Assembly (NCBI GenBank): GCA_000181795.3
Contig: CM012954.1
Location: forward strand, 15,211,530-15,275,529
Reading direction: 5' to 3'
Length of the DNA: 64,000 nt
Source of the DNA: Trichinella spiralis
Lineage: Eukaryota > Nematoda > Enoplea > Trichinellida > Trichinellidae
Made by a program: the position numbers and the translations under genes. The stretch's first letter is position 1, and every line of letters begins with the position of its first letter. The notes under the pieces were generated by a model, which worked only from the letters and a program-made list of their open reading frames with translations, was not told where the DNA came from and ran no database searches. This document shows, in pieces, positions 12,039-24,600 of this stretch.

Positions 12039-13731
12039 ATGTTTAATAATATTTCTGAGAAGGATACTCTTACTGCCACTTTTAGCGTAAATTTATCTAT
12101 CTGAAAGTTGAAAAGAAAAAATTGTTAATCTTTTTATTGTTTAGGATGCGAGTTTTCAACGTCCGTCGCAGCAGCAGGACGTGTGCCGAACTTTTAGTAC
12201 TTATCAAAATATTGCTGTCTTTGTCAGCGTCCCCATTATTGAAAAAGTGAAATTGTTTTATTATTTTATTTGAATGAATAATAAGTAGTTGGTAGTTTAT
12301 ACATGTAGATAATATATAAAGGAAAGACAGTTAATTTATTGATACGTTAATGAATTGGATGTGTTTTTGTGATAGAATATTGATGTGCAAGAGAATTCGG
12401 CGGACATCGCGGATGGAACGGATAAAAATGTTAGTGAAGGTAATTTGCATGCTACATTTCTTACACAGTATTTACAATTTTTTATTTAGACGTTAAATTG
12501 TAAATGATTATTTATTGTGCATGACAGTAAGTGAGTGCTATGTGATTTTTAATTAATGGTGAAACAATTAACTTTTTTACCAGACCGATAGCTTACCAGA
12601 CACACGTGCAATTTTCCCCGATAATATTTTATCTTATGCCAGTGAGACAGAGCATGCGACTACTTATTCAGATTTCGTTGCTGTCATCGATCCCAGTGTT
12701 GCCACTACTGCGATAGAAACGCCGAGTAATATGCTACCGACTGAAGTATTATTTTAACGTATTCAATACAGTATTACATTTTGAGCACATTATGTAAATT
12801 TTTATTCTTCTGCAATTGCTTCTGGCTCGGTCTGTATGCTTAATGGTCATTCTGATGTCCTGATGGATGATGCTGATGACCCTGCCCCTTCAACACGCAT
12901 TGCATTGTCTGATGTAGAAGTAGTTGTGTTCATTTTTTTATGAATGTTTGATTAAAAACTTTTAATATTTTTATAAAAGTTGTTGCAAGAGGAAGAAATT
13001 AGCCAAAATTTGAATGATTTGTTCACCTTCCTTTTTCCTTCAAGCCCTGCCCGCAAGAATGTAATGTATCAGTACAACACTTCTGAATTTGACAGCGATC
13101 TTGACAAAGTTTGTTGAATTTGGGGTGATTTAATTTAGAGTAATTTAGAAATTTAAAAGAATATGTTTAGTGTTATGAAAATTTTGTGAAAAAGTCTTCA
13201 GATTTAAAGGCTACTGCTGCTGAAGACTGGAAAAAGAAAAAAGTAAAGGAATTTATGGTAACACTGTTAAAAGAAGAGTTAGAGGTTAGTAGAGGCAGTT
13301 AAGCATGTTGAAAATTCTTCATGATTTTATTTCTTCTATCCATAGAATGTGATTCAGAGGTTATTTCTTTTTCAGAATTTAAATTCTCGAAGCAAGCTTG
13401 CCAATTTGGCCAGTACATCATCACTCGCGCCAGTGGAAACGGATAGCGCCGATTCGGGGGTTACTAACTTGAAATGATTTATTATATTATTCCTTTATGC
13501 TTTCAGAACATTTTTATATTAAACTTTTCTTTACAGACGAATGATGCCGATGGCTCTGCCATAGACCTGGATGTCAGCTCTATTTCTTTGCTCGATATAT
13601 TTTCTTTTGGAGATTCTGATGATAACGAAGATTATGATTCTATTAGATCGTTAAGAATTTCAAGAGGTGCATTACGAATGTTTCTTTTTCTTATTTCTAA
13701 ATTAATTTTTTTGTAATTATCAGAAATATGA
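12039..13731 (+). CDS. Unrecognised acidic Ser/Asp-rich protein
   Basis: Not recognised. Proposed exons: 12039-12086, 12145-12246, 12376-12439, 12600-12745, about 12800-12919, 12980-13108, 13195-13284, 13376-13459, 13537-13666, 13724-13731. Apart from the fifth, each has GT and AG borders and phases close, mostly phase 0. The fifth reads as protein (GSVCMLNGHSDVLMDDADD) and has a donor at 12920, but no AG acceptor in the right phase upstream. This could be a sequence error, a non-canonical site or a decayed copy. The product is low complexity and acidic (ISLLDIFSFGDSDDNEDYDS), with one Lys-rich patch (EDWKKKKVKEF). No signal peptide or membrane span is seen. Composition and mini-exon build resemble the gene at 17.5-21.3 kb, so the two could be related, but I found no alignable block. 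Confidence 0.6.
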
Positions 13732-14255
13732 AGTGCAATAATTTGGATGATGTTGCCACAGATTATGCTGACTAAAGCTGTTCTTCATGTCTTCAGTCGC
13801 ACAGTTGCTCCAGTTATGAAATCTTTTCCAGTCATTGAATTTGAAAAATTATTTATCACTTTTTGTTCATTCGATGAAAAGGAATAGCTAGATAAAATGA
13901 TTCATGATGACTCGACAAAAGTTACGAATAAATTGATAAAAAATGTATCTCTAGCTTTGTGGACTTTTATTTTTTTTGTTTCTACTTCACTGTTTATCAG
14001 GAAAATTAAATTGTAAACAATAAAGAGCTTTATGATCATTTTGACTGTAAGCAAGTAAGATGAATTTTTATAATGCGTGGCAGTAAGGATTTTTAAAAAG
14101 TAAGAATTGGCACAATTTTTGGTATTACCGCGTTTATTAATACTTGTTTGTCATTTAATACAGTATAATACATTGTATTTATTTTTAGTTTTGAGAAGAT
14201 CAACATTTGCATTTAAAGAAATATAAGTTATTTTTATTAAATGAAAAATTATATA
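13732..14255. other. Intergenic, no gene seen
   Basis: AT-rich sequence between the acidic-protein gene and the small membrane-protein candidate. Short protein-like pieces near 13730-13775 (MKCNNLDDVATDYAD then stop) suggest an alternative 3' end for the upstream gene. Confidence 0.4.
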
Positions 14256-14569
14256 ATGATAAGTGCCGTGTTTAACATTTTTCGAAGTCACGGATGGAAA
14301 ATTGTTTACTCTGCACTGCTAAGCATATATTTAATTACGTATGTATTTCATTATTTTTCTGAAAAATATTAAATGCTTTTTTGCTTCATTTTTGAAATTT
14401 TAATTTTTATATTTGATACTTGGCAGTGAATGTAAAATGACTTAAATAATAGATGTCATTCGATTAAATTATTTTTGGTAGTGAAAGTATATTCCAAGAT
14501 GTGATAGATTCTGCGACTGATCAAATGAAGCGATCGGAAGAAACTCGTAATAGTAAATGTTTTATTTAG
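14256..14569 (+). CDS. Possible small single-span membrane protein
   Basis: Two exons, 14256-14338 and 14482-14569, join in frame through a GT-AG intron (gtatgt...ggtag) to give 56 aa. The N-terminal half (FNIFRSHGWKIVYSALLSIY) looks like one membrane span. The C-terminal half is charged and helical (ESIFQDVIDSATDQMKRSEE). AATAAA occurs about 40 bp after the stop. The size and layout fit many small mitochondrial or ER membrane proteins, but I cannot place it in a family. Chance is possible at this length. Confidence 0.4.
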
Positions 14570-15518
14570 ATATTATAAGAGAGAATCGTAACACGTCGCT
14601 GTTTTCCTTTAATAAATCTACTTAATATTACTCGGGATGAGAAAGGAAGGGTTCCAAATTTCGATTAATTGATATGACTGATTAGACAAACAATGATTAT
14701 CTGCTGCATTGCATCAGAACGAAGGGTACAAAGTTTATTAAGCATATTCAATTATTGAATTAATTTACAGTTATATTTTAACTTGGTATTTTTACTTTCC
14801 AAAATTTCGTACAACTAATTTTGTCGACTTCTGTAGCAGTAGTATTTTACAGGTGTACTGTCAAAAAACAACAAAGACAATTTATGATCAACTAGTATTT
14901 ATTGCAAAGATTGTTTCCTTTGATTCATTCAGAATAACAGATTGTTACGAGCGAATTTGATAATTTGCAAGTTCAGTAAATTAACTTGTGGTTTAAACAA
15001 GTATTGTTGAAATGTTTTTAAATGTACCTGAAAATCATTTATTTTCCTGAATGGTGTGTTGTGATGCATCTTTTTTTGCGGGATGCGAAGTTGCCTTTTT
15101 ATTTTCAGTTTAATTTTTTGTCATAAATTTTAATGAACGACAAATTTTGAAATATTTTTGAATACTGTTTTTTAATGCAATTGAATGTTCAATGCAAATA
15201 ATTCAGTAATGAAATGGAATATATGTCTGCAATGTAGATGGCATTTTTTTTATTTTTGAAATATTTTAAACGACTTAGGCTACATTCTGCTTTTTCCACA
15301 AGTATTTTATACGCTATTTTAACGAAGTCCTTTGGGATGTTCAGTAATAGTTCAGTTGTAAGCATAAGTAACATGAAATTAAGCTTTAAGTTCAAAATAG
15401 CACTAATACAAATTTAATTTCGTCTAAGAGTAATGCTTAATAGTTATTCATAAAATATTTTTGTATCATTCTCTTGTTTTTTAGTTCAAAATTGATGAAA
15501 TAATGTGATAGTTAAAAT
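14570..15518. other. Intergenic, no gene seen
   Basis: AT-rich. No exon with coding character and splice sites. The 68-codon - strand frame at 15189-15395 looks like chance. Confidence 0.4.
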
Positions 15519-15763
15519 ATGCGCGTGCTGCGAGGCACATTGGAAAAGGAGTTTCAAGGAAAATTAATGTCTGCATTTATTGAAAAAGACGTTGATCGCA
15601 TCGTTAACATGTAGGTAAGTTTTTTGGGGAATAAACTCATTTTTTTATAAGTGCGAGAAAAGTCACCTTTGTTTATTTTTCTTTCATTCTGAAATACTTC
15701 AACATTTCACATAATTGCTTTCAGACTGAAATTTACTCGGCGTAACAATATTATAGACTAGCG
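15519..15763 (+). CDS. Tentative 42-aa ORF with one intron
   Basis: ATG at 15519. Splicing 15519-15610 to 15727-15763 (donor gtaggt, acceptor tttcag) gives 42 aa with a clean stop, beginning MRVLRGTLEKEFQGK and ending FTRRNNIID. Without splicing the frame stops at a TAG just before a gtaagt. The composition is protein-like, but the length gives little statistical weight. It could also be a first exon of something else or a non-coding transcript. Confidence 0.2.
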
Positions 15764-17534
15764 GTAATCCATTCAACTTTTGCAATATAAATATTTGTGA
15801 TATGTAATTCAAATAGCAGCAGTTAATTATGAACATTATGCATATGAGTATGTAAAGTGTTATTGTTGTTTTCGTTTTATGTCAAATGTCAGCATTTTTC
15901 AAACTAAAATATTTTTGCACGTTTCCCAAATCAAACTTCTATTAGTTTCTGTGAATATTGAAAAATATTGTTAATAAACATTGAAAATTTGTTTAGTTGC
16001 ATTGATCACTTAGAGAAAACAGCAAACTCTTCGACGGTGTGCTTCCTGTGGTCCAATTTTCATTTCTGGTATATATATATATATTCTTCAGTCAGTTGAA
16101 TTTCATGTTAATGATATCGTATTGTTGTTGGCGTGAAAACGATTTTTGTGGTATACAATTGTTGTATACTTATCATGGTTTTCATATACATTGAATTACC
16201 ACAATTCATACTGACAAGTATTTTTTATTCATGTAGTTCAACTTTTTCCCGCTCCAGTAGATTATCTGAGATTTCTCTGCATTTGTTGTTTTGTCTCGAT
16301 TTATGTATTTGAATAAATTTTTCATAAAAAATGCATCTTTTCTTATGTAGCATTGGTTGACCGCGAAAATGGTGGAAGAAATCAACTGAAGAGAATAAGC
16401 TGAGCTGGGCCACAAGGAGTACTGTCAAACAAAATGGGTATAGCCACGGACAGGTAGGCAGAAAACCTATTTTATTTGTTCCCGAAGAAGTGGAATCGTA
16501 ATGTGAATATTGCTTCAGAGTAAATTAATAATAAATATTTCCAACACAAAATAATCATTCCAAAAAGAGCATTTTTTATGACATTCTATACGAACCTGCA
16601 CATCTGATATTGTATACTATTGGTTTTTTACTTTTAACTGTTTCATTTGTCATCTTTCTTTCCTAGACGTATTTATCTAACTACGCCTAATAAAAATTGA
16701 TAAAACTGATAACTTTACGCTTCTGAAAAAGAAATATAGTTTAATCTTCGCTGCGATTTTGCTATCCGTATGGTTCAAAGTTAGTTGGCCTTATAACTTT
16801 TTATTTGACGATTGCTTTTATTGTTTTTACTATAATTGCAAAAAATTTGCACTTACAGCTTTTCAATTTTCATTTTCGTTCACAAGACTGTAAGATTTAA
16901 TTTACCAATGCAGTTCTTATTTGCGTTGTTTACTTTCTTTTACTATCTAGAATGAACGTTGAAAAGTGGAAGTTGTTATTAGTATTTTTTCAAAACTTGC
17001 AGTGCTATTTTGGTGGTTTTATTTATTTTGTAGTTTGAATGTAAGCTCTTCTTTGAAAATTTCATTTAATATTGATTCTTTGTTGAATATTGTTTCTTTA
17101 TGCATCATTGTTAAGTTCGAATGATAGTAGCATGCAAAATGGTGATGTGTTAAGATTACGCGTAAAGTGCAAAGCGCAAGTTTTCAGATTGACTATCTTA
17201 TGATCTGCAAAATATAATATTATTTATGATAGAGTTTAAAAAAATTTTTTTCCTTTAGTTGCCAATTTCAGTGCAGGACTGTTGGCTTATTGAACATTCG
17301 AGTAATTTTTGTTTTTGGTCATCGTTTCAAATAATTGTTGTAGAATGTTAAGTTTGCTGTCATTTATGGAACGTTATTGAAATTGTAATATAAATGCATT
17401 AATTGGATGAATTTTTGCTATTGCTTTAATTATTTATTAATCGAAGTTTTTAAATTAAATAAAAAATTACATAACGCGTTTGATTGACTGATGAGCATGA
17501 ACAAATTTGTTCGATTTAGTTAAATGGTAGTTAG
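15764..17534. other. Intergenic, possibly 5' UTR of the next gene
   Basis: About 1.8 kb of AT-rich DNA with no supported coding exon. A short (TA) run lies near 16070-16085. A donor-like cag|gtaggc at 16454 and an acceptor-like ggtag at 17530, just before the next ATG, could mark a spliced 5' UTR. That is inference. Confidence 0.35.
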
Positions 17535-20500
17535 ATGAGGAAGATGTCTGCTGAGCCTGCAGATGTGATAAAAGGTGATGGAGCTTATTTTAATTTAAAA
17601 AAAAATCAAACATGAATTATTTTATGAATTTTAGCCGGTAACGCGCAGAACGTTAGTGACGAAACTTCGACCAAGTCGACAGTTACGAATGTTGACCAAC
17701 GTTTGTTGAATGATGCGGTCTGCAGTGAAAGGCAAGAAAAAAGCAATATCCTTTTGACTGATTTGCTTTTTTTCAGTGGTACTTAATCACTGCTGACTTT
17801 GTTGCCGAGAAAGTTCACTCGACGCTTTTCATGCACAAAACAAAGCAGCGTTATTTTTATGAAGCTTTGGAAAAGTATGAACGAAATTTGAACTTTGACC
17901 AAGTGAGCAATTATGAAATTTTTGTCGAATTGGATATTGTCGAATTTCTTTCTATTCTTTTAGTTTATTGAGAGGGTTGTTGAAATTTTCAACAGTCCAC
18001 CGGCCCTGAACTCCCCTTTGCCTTTTCTCCTTTTGTTATTCATGAAACCGAAAGATTTGTTTAAGTCGAAATTTCAAAGTCAATACTGGCATGTGAAAAA
18101 AGCTTTGGATGTTTACAAAAGCATGATTGTAAATTTAAGATGAAAAATTGTTTAATTATTATTTTAAAATGGATTTTTATAAATGTAGTTTTCCACGCAA
18201 AACAGAGGTCAGAGGCTGAAGCTGAAGAACTTTTTTCGAAATCGCACCCACAAACCACTGGACGTATATTTTAATGAACTGTTGAAGAATATCGACAGAA
18301 TTGGCTCGTGGCATGAAATTTTGAAAACCCTGTGTCCCGATATGAAATATAAAGCGTAAATACACCAGTAGAACAGCACAACTTGATTGTGTATCTGAAA
18401 TATGGTGTCCAATTTCAGAAAGTCAAAGGATCTGTTCGAGAAAGCAGATTTTGTACAAGATGAATCTGGTGAACCAGTGGTGGATGATTTCGAGACTGTT
18501 TACTTGACTGCAGATCATAAGGGCAGGGCAACTGAAGGGAATCCCAGTTGCAGTTCTTGTTCAAAAGGAGAACCTTGTTTGTGGAGAAAATTTCGGGTAA
18601 TTATGTTGTTTTATATTATGCTTAGATTATTGTTATTATTAAAAAATTAATTTTTATTGAAGAAAGTATGTTTTTTAGCAAGGTGAAAATGGGCAGTTGC
18701 TTTATCGAGTGGATGGAATTGAATTGCCGATGGATGTTGAATATTACGATGAAATTACCGTATCAAAACGTCGTTCTGCAAACTCTCGGAAGAACGTATG
18801 TGCAAACTTTTGTTGATTCTCAGCGTTATTACTTACCCTCCATTGTTTTTTTAAATGGCAATTTGTCCATTTTCTTAAATTACTTTCCTTAAAATGTTTG
18901 TAAAGCTTGTATTACATGTTGTTCAGTTTTTATACAGGAAGTCGGTAAACATGGTGGAATGGAATCGAAGGAATCATCGCAGGATGAGACTGCAGCCAGT
19001 AGCATTCATGAAAATGTGGTATGTATTGTATGTAAATTATCCAAAATTAATTTTTTTTATTTTGTTATCATAATACTGTTTTAATGCGTATGAAATTTGT
19101 GTTAATTGTTATGTTGTTCTAGTAGGCGCAATGCAGTTTTGAAGCATTTAAGAATGCAATGTTGTTGATTTTAGGATATGGCTGCGTTGGAAGCTTGTTT
19201 GCCAGCAGCGTATTTTGAATGGGCTGCTCGTTGTAACCGACAGACAGTTTTAACAAGCAAAAGGTGTCATGATGAGGTGCTGGTTGTTAGAAAATTAAAA
19301 AACGTCATTTTGTTAAAAAAATAATATATCTATGATGAAGCAGTAGCTATTATTTTTGTTTTTTTTTATTTTACCTGGTGTTACTTTGTCATTTTAGAAG
19401 CCCGAACAGGTTCAGAAGAATCCAGATGATATAGCAGATGTAAAAGATCTATATATAGCCATTTTTGTCGTATAATTTTTTTTCGTTTATTTATTTAAGA
19501 ATGAATTTGTGCACAATGAGATGAAGCAGCAGCAAATCTCTGATAGTGTTGACAATGCTGAAGGTTCGTTTTTTGGCAAAACAACCGAGGTAGTAAAATA
19601 TTTTTCATTTGTTTTTTCTGTTTCTGTAAAATTAAATTTTGTTGCATGGGCTTTTGGAGGGGTGGTGTGGAAATTGTTTTTTCTTTTGGATAGAAGGGTG
19701 TTTTGCAACGGAGAAATAAATTATTGAAACAAGCTTATTTTTCACACAGGGTAATATTGCTCAGTACGTGAACATGGACGCTGGCCCGTCAAACTTCGTA
19801 CTATTACAAGGAAACTTTTTTGGAAGTATTTTCAAATGTATGTTATACTGATATCGCTTTTTATTTATCGTTTTTTTAGATGCGAACAATGGTAGTTTAC
19901 TTTACAAGATGGTAAATATTACTTTTGTTCATATTTGTTATTTCATTCTGCATAACAATATTTCAGAATTCCAACAACCGTTATATTGAATCGGTTGATC
20001 ATGTACCCGTTACATCATTTTCGGGTGTAGCTGTTTACAACGAAGATAATATAAATGCTGTCTATTCACAACCTTTTGCTTTTACACATGCCAATGATAT
20101 AATGGACTTTCCTGGACAGTCTGGCGATTCATTGGGGCCGATTGAAGTAACTAATTTGTTAAATTTCCTGATTTTTAATAATCATGTAATTTTTTACTCT
20201 TAGCTTTCCGACATTGAAGTTACTACTGATTTCACATTTGATAATTACATGAATGATCCGAATTTAAATTTGGAATCCGTCGTCGCTCAGACTGGATTTT
20301 TATCTGACAATGATATTCCAACCTGTAGCAGAAATTTATTGGCCCCATCTATTATGGTAATTGATGTTAATTTTTTCTCTCCTTTTTCTTTAAATTTCAC
20401 TTGCCACAGTTCAACGAACCAACAACGACCGAAGAAGCCGATGGATTAGCAGAATCACACTATATGCCGCCTGATTTTACAGAGACTAGTCCAGTTGATA

Positions 20501-21270
20501 TTCCTTTGGGAAATGATGAAGCTTTTTCAGTTGTGCAGTCGAACGTTGTCGAACCACAGGTTTTTAATTTTGAACTTGATTTTTTTTGATGAAACAAGAA
20601 CGTGGAATTCTTTCAGTGCTATGATGAGCCTGTCGATGATAATTTGATATTGCAAGAGTTTATTGTTATACAAGACGATCATCATTCAGATTATGAAATG
20701 GCAGAGCAATTTCCAGCTGAAAATGTGCAGGTTAGATTGCTGAAGAAAGTTTTTTTTTTCAAACATTTATGTCTGAAATGTTCATTTTAAGCAAATGGTA
20801 AATTTGAATTTACCGGATGATCTGCAAACTTTTTCCAACGTGGAATCGGATCCGTTGCCTACTTTGACATGTCCTGATCCTCCTGTTGGTGACGACTTTG
20901 CGTATTCGTTGACGATCGATGATGATTTCCTTGTAAAAAAATGAAGTTTTTTTTATATTGTAATATGAAAAAAATATTTTGAGATTCCTTTTGAAATTCC
21001 TCATGCTTCTTCAAATCCCTCCGATGTTCCGGTTTGTGATCCAACGGCGGATAGCTACTTTGCACTGCCTACCGACCCTTCGGTTTCTCCTGCTTTTCCA
21101 GTAGTTGATGATAACTTTGATCTTTTTATTATGGTAAGATACAATAAACAGCGTCCGGGTTTCTCTTATTGCCGTGTTTTATTTGACGTTATTAGAACGA
21201 TCAAATGGAGCCTGCTCCTGCTGAGTCTGATCTCCCCAATTTACCTACCGATAATTCAGAGAAAAGCTGA
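17535..21270 (+). CDS. Unrecognised 753-aa acidic protein with N-terminal helical domain
   Basis: Family not recognised. Twenty exons close in phase: 17535-17574, 17635-17717, 17777-17902, 17964-18128, 18189-18355, 18419-18596, 18679-18795, 18938-19018, 19175-19276, 19398-19439, 19500-19589, 19750-19825, 19880-19911, 19967-20146, 20204-20356, 20410-20559, 20617-20730, 20792-20932, 20984-21133, 21196-21270. Residues ~42-138 are helical and conserved-looking (KQRYFYEALEKYERNLNFDQ, then FNSPPALNSPLPFLLLLF). The spacing is reminiscent of the harmonin-N-like fold found in harmonin and RTEL1; this is a weak inference. A Cys patch (CSSCSKGEPCLW, ~225-240) follows. The last ~400 residues are acidic, disordered and phase-0 exon modular (DDNFDLFIM, GDDFAYSLTIDDDF), as in transactivation regions. 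There is no signal peptide. A nuclear role is a guess. Confidence 0.75.
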
Positions 21271-21663
21271 ATCTGCACTGCATTTTTACATTTTGATGAT
21301 AACATGATTGGTACTTTTAGTGTTGTGTTTAAAAAGAAGCATCTAATTTATTTATTTTTGAATTTTTAGTGACAAGATTTGCAGCCCATATTTTATAAGT
21401 TGCACAACATTTTAGGAATTTTTTTTCATTATTATAATTTACTTTAATAATACTCTGTTACATTGTTGCATTAGTCGTGTATTTGAAATTTATTTTATAT
21501 CACATTTTCTTTGTAAACTCACAAATTTTTATTTTTATTATTGCTTTCGAATTCAGTTGAACTGAAGTTGCATTTATTGATGAGAAATGTCGTCCTCAGC
21601 AAGGTCACAGTAAACGGAAAATTTTGAATTGCTAATTTTCATATTTGTTGTCGTACAGAAAAG
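21271..21663. other. Convergent 3' ends, no gene
   Basis: About 390 bp between the stop of the + strand acidic protein and the stop of the - strand max-1-like gene. AT-rich, probably both 3' UTRs. Confidence 0.5.
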
Positions 21664-24600
21664 TTATACATTGACAGAGATGAGATTGCTGCTGGGTAGC
21701 GTTCTCATCGTGTGCATCCTGTCCAGTCCTCTGGGGCGATGGGTGATGTAGTCAGCCAACAGCAGGGTGATTTCATAGGCCTGAAATGAAAAAAGGCAAA
21801 GTGGAGGGAAAATTTTGCTATTTTTGATGCGGATAATAATACTTTTGTATTTTCCATGGTGAAAACGATACGTTCGATTGGAGCCTCGTCTTCGGCGAAC
21901 AATGTTCTTTGAACAACGAGTACAAAATCATCATTCATGCCACCGAATTTGGTCACCATATCGTAAGAATATGTATTGATACACTCCTAATTTTTTTTAT
22001 TTTATAGGTAATAATAGATTGATGGAATGATGTGAAATTATTGTGCATACTTTCGTATGGTATTGCATTAATGTGATGCCGTAGCTGTCCACTGCTAGCC
22101 ACAGACTTTCATCAGCTTTGCCTTTAATCTGCAAATTCAGCAACACATGCAAAATCATTATGCTGGCGTAATGTTTGTATTTACCGTTGCTTCGAAGAAG
22201 CTGGCTCCAAAATAGGGCCACAAGCGCAGCGTTTGCACAATCACCGACGCCGCTTCGGTCGTGGTGAACGATTCGAAATTTTTCCACTTGTCTTCAACGC
22301 GTTGTCTTAAAGAAAACAAATGCAGTCGTCGTTAATTTGTTTGCTCTTAATTTGACAAAACGGTTCAATTTTTCTCAAAGCACACAGACTTTAGCGAATT
22401 TCGACAAGCCACCGAAATTAGCTTCTCAGACAGGGTTCGTCTTATTATGTTGTCGGTTCGATTGTCGTTGGTCGACTTGTACGAGCCGTAGTGGAGCTGA
22501 GCCATCAAAGCGCAAAGCTCTACTGCTAGATCAACTGACACAGGTACGTGGTCTTCTCGCAGATCGTCGGCTAACTGATAGGCAAGAAATACTCGCTCTT
22601 GATCAGTTTCGTCGCGTGCGAAATTTGGCCAGTAGAATCTGCAGAAGAAATTTATTTCACTGTTTGAACCTAGTTTTCTTTTTAGTTTACTGTAAGTGCA
22701 AAATTTCCAAATCTTACCGTCTTCGAAAAAGAAGTTGTATGGCACGTCGATTTGGTACTTTTCCAGCTGTATGCTCTTTTAATTGACGTTCCCATCGTGA
22801 AAGCACATCGCACAGCTGGAAAACCAAGAAAAATCACCAGTGTAAAACATATATAATAACGAAAGGTAACAACATTTTGTTTCATTTTGTCATTGTGTTT
22901 GCGTACCTTTTCATTTGGATTCAGATATTGCAACGTATCGGGCATTCTTGGATCATCGGCGAAAATTCCGTAGCCGGATTGAGGAGGCGGACGGATGCCA
23001 ATGATTTGACACAAACGTTGGGAACATTCAATCACTGTACTGGAACCATCGAAACCAATCACCTGTACATGATTCAAAATTGCTGTAGTGCGGATGCAAG
23101 TTTGTTTCTGTTTGCAATTATATTCGTTTAACCTGATAAGATCCGTCGGGCATGTTGACAGGAATGCTGTGTGGAAGACTGTGTTCACATGGATCTCGTG
23201 TGAGAAATGCCATGATTTCCAATTTCGATGGCGCTTCTGTTCTGGCACCATTGGAAACGGTCCTTTCTAAAGCTCGCTGACAAAAGGCAGCCAATCGGTG
23301 TGAAGGTTCACTGAAAATGAAAAGAACGTAGCATGGATCGTCGTTGCAGAAAGAGTAAAATGAAGATAGTCGAATTTTTCCAATTTACCCGTTCAAGCAA
23401 GCATTGCGAAGATATTTTTTCATTAACCACATTATTGGATAGGATGGCAAGAACAATGACAAGCACATGGCAAGTAGACGCCAAGCCTGAATGATGATGA
23501 TAGAAGTTCTCGAATGATAGATTTTTTTTTTTAATATCCAGTTAATCGATCAAAGCCTACCTGATGACTGATCTGTTCGCAGTTGGTCAATTTAATAAGC
23601 AAAGCATAGAACTCATCACGAATCGTTGGATTGGCCAATGCCAGTCGCAAAGCATTCTGAGCTAAATCCAAGTGATACTCTTCGGCTCCACCCCGTGTCT
23701 GCACACTGCTGAATAGGTAAGCTGACTGAAATTTAAATTTTACATAGAAAATTCAAAAATCAGATCCAATGTCAGAAGATACTTTGTATAAATTGAAGGC
23801 TGTCTTTCGATCAGTTTCATCGGTAATTCTAGTCATCGGTGAAGTGGGCCTCTCAACGCAAGTAGATATTAGCGGATCTTTCCACAGTTGACTGTCTAAA
23901 CAAAAACTTTTCAAGTTTCTCAAGTGAATAGCAGTGAAAGTGAAACAGAACTGAATTATATTTTTATACAATTTGTTTTTACCTGCTTGGCCGTCGACTT
24001 TCATAAGTTGATTGATGAGCTGTTCAAATGCTGAACCTGCTTGTTGAGGACCACCGGAGGCAGCGATTGTCAGATGATAGAACCAACGTTCTTTATCTTC
24101 TCCAGATAGGAAAATTAGGTAAATAAGATCGTTGTTTACTGTGCGCACTTCCAGTGAATGCTGTTGCCCTTGTCTGCTGATTTCTTCTCCGTCCGATTCG
24201 TCTGCTGACGAACAGGGTGCTTCGCGAATTGTACACTTTTCAAGGCAAAGGTGACTAAGGGGTACCTGGAAAACAAGCGCACACATGCACATTTCATCTC
24301 AATTTATTAATATAAAGAGTAATAATTTCGAAAATTGAAACAATCCGTTTAAAAGAATTATTTTTCAGCTTTTTTTCACTTTAAAATTTTAGTATGCACT
24401 ATTAGGTACGTCAGTTGTGAGCGAATATTCATTCCATTTGCTTATAGTATGTCTGTAGGTAATTTAAATAAATTTCTGGCGTTTCTGGAAATGAAAAGGA
24501 AAATTAACGTAAAATTAATCGCGAGTCTGACCATTAGTGTTTATGAAGTATGCGATGAAATTTTGTTTATTTGACGTTTACGTCAATTTAATGAAGAGTA

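Noticed and set aside
11614-12039. 141-codon - strand ORF
   Set aside because: It overlaps a TATA-like element and the first exon of the + gene, shows no domain or splice context, and has biased Ser/Thr/Phe composition typical of antisense chance frames.
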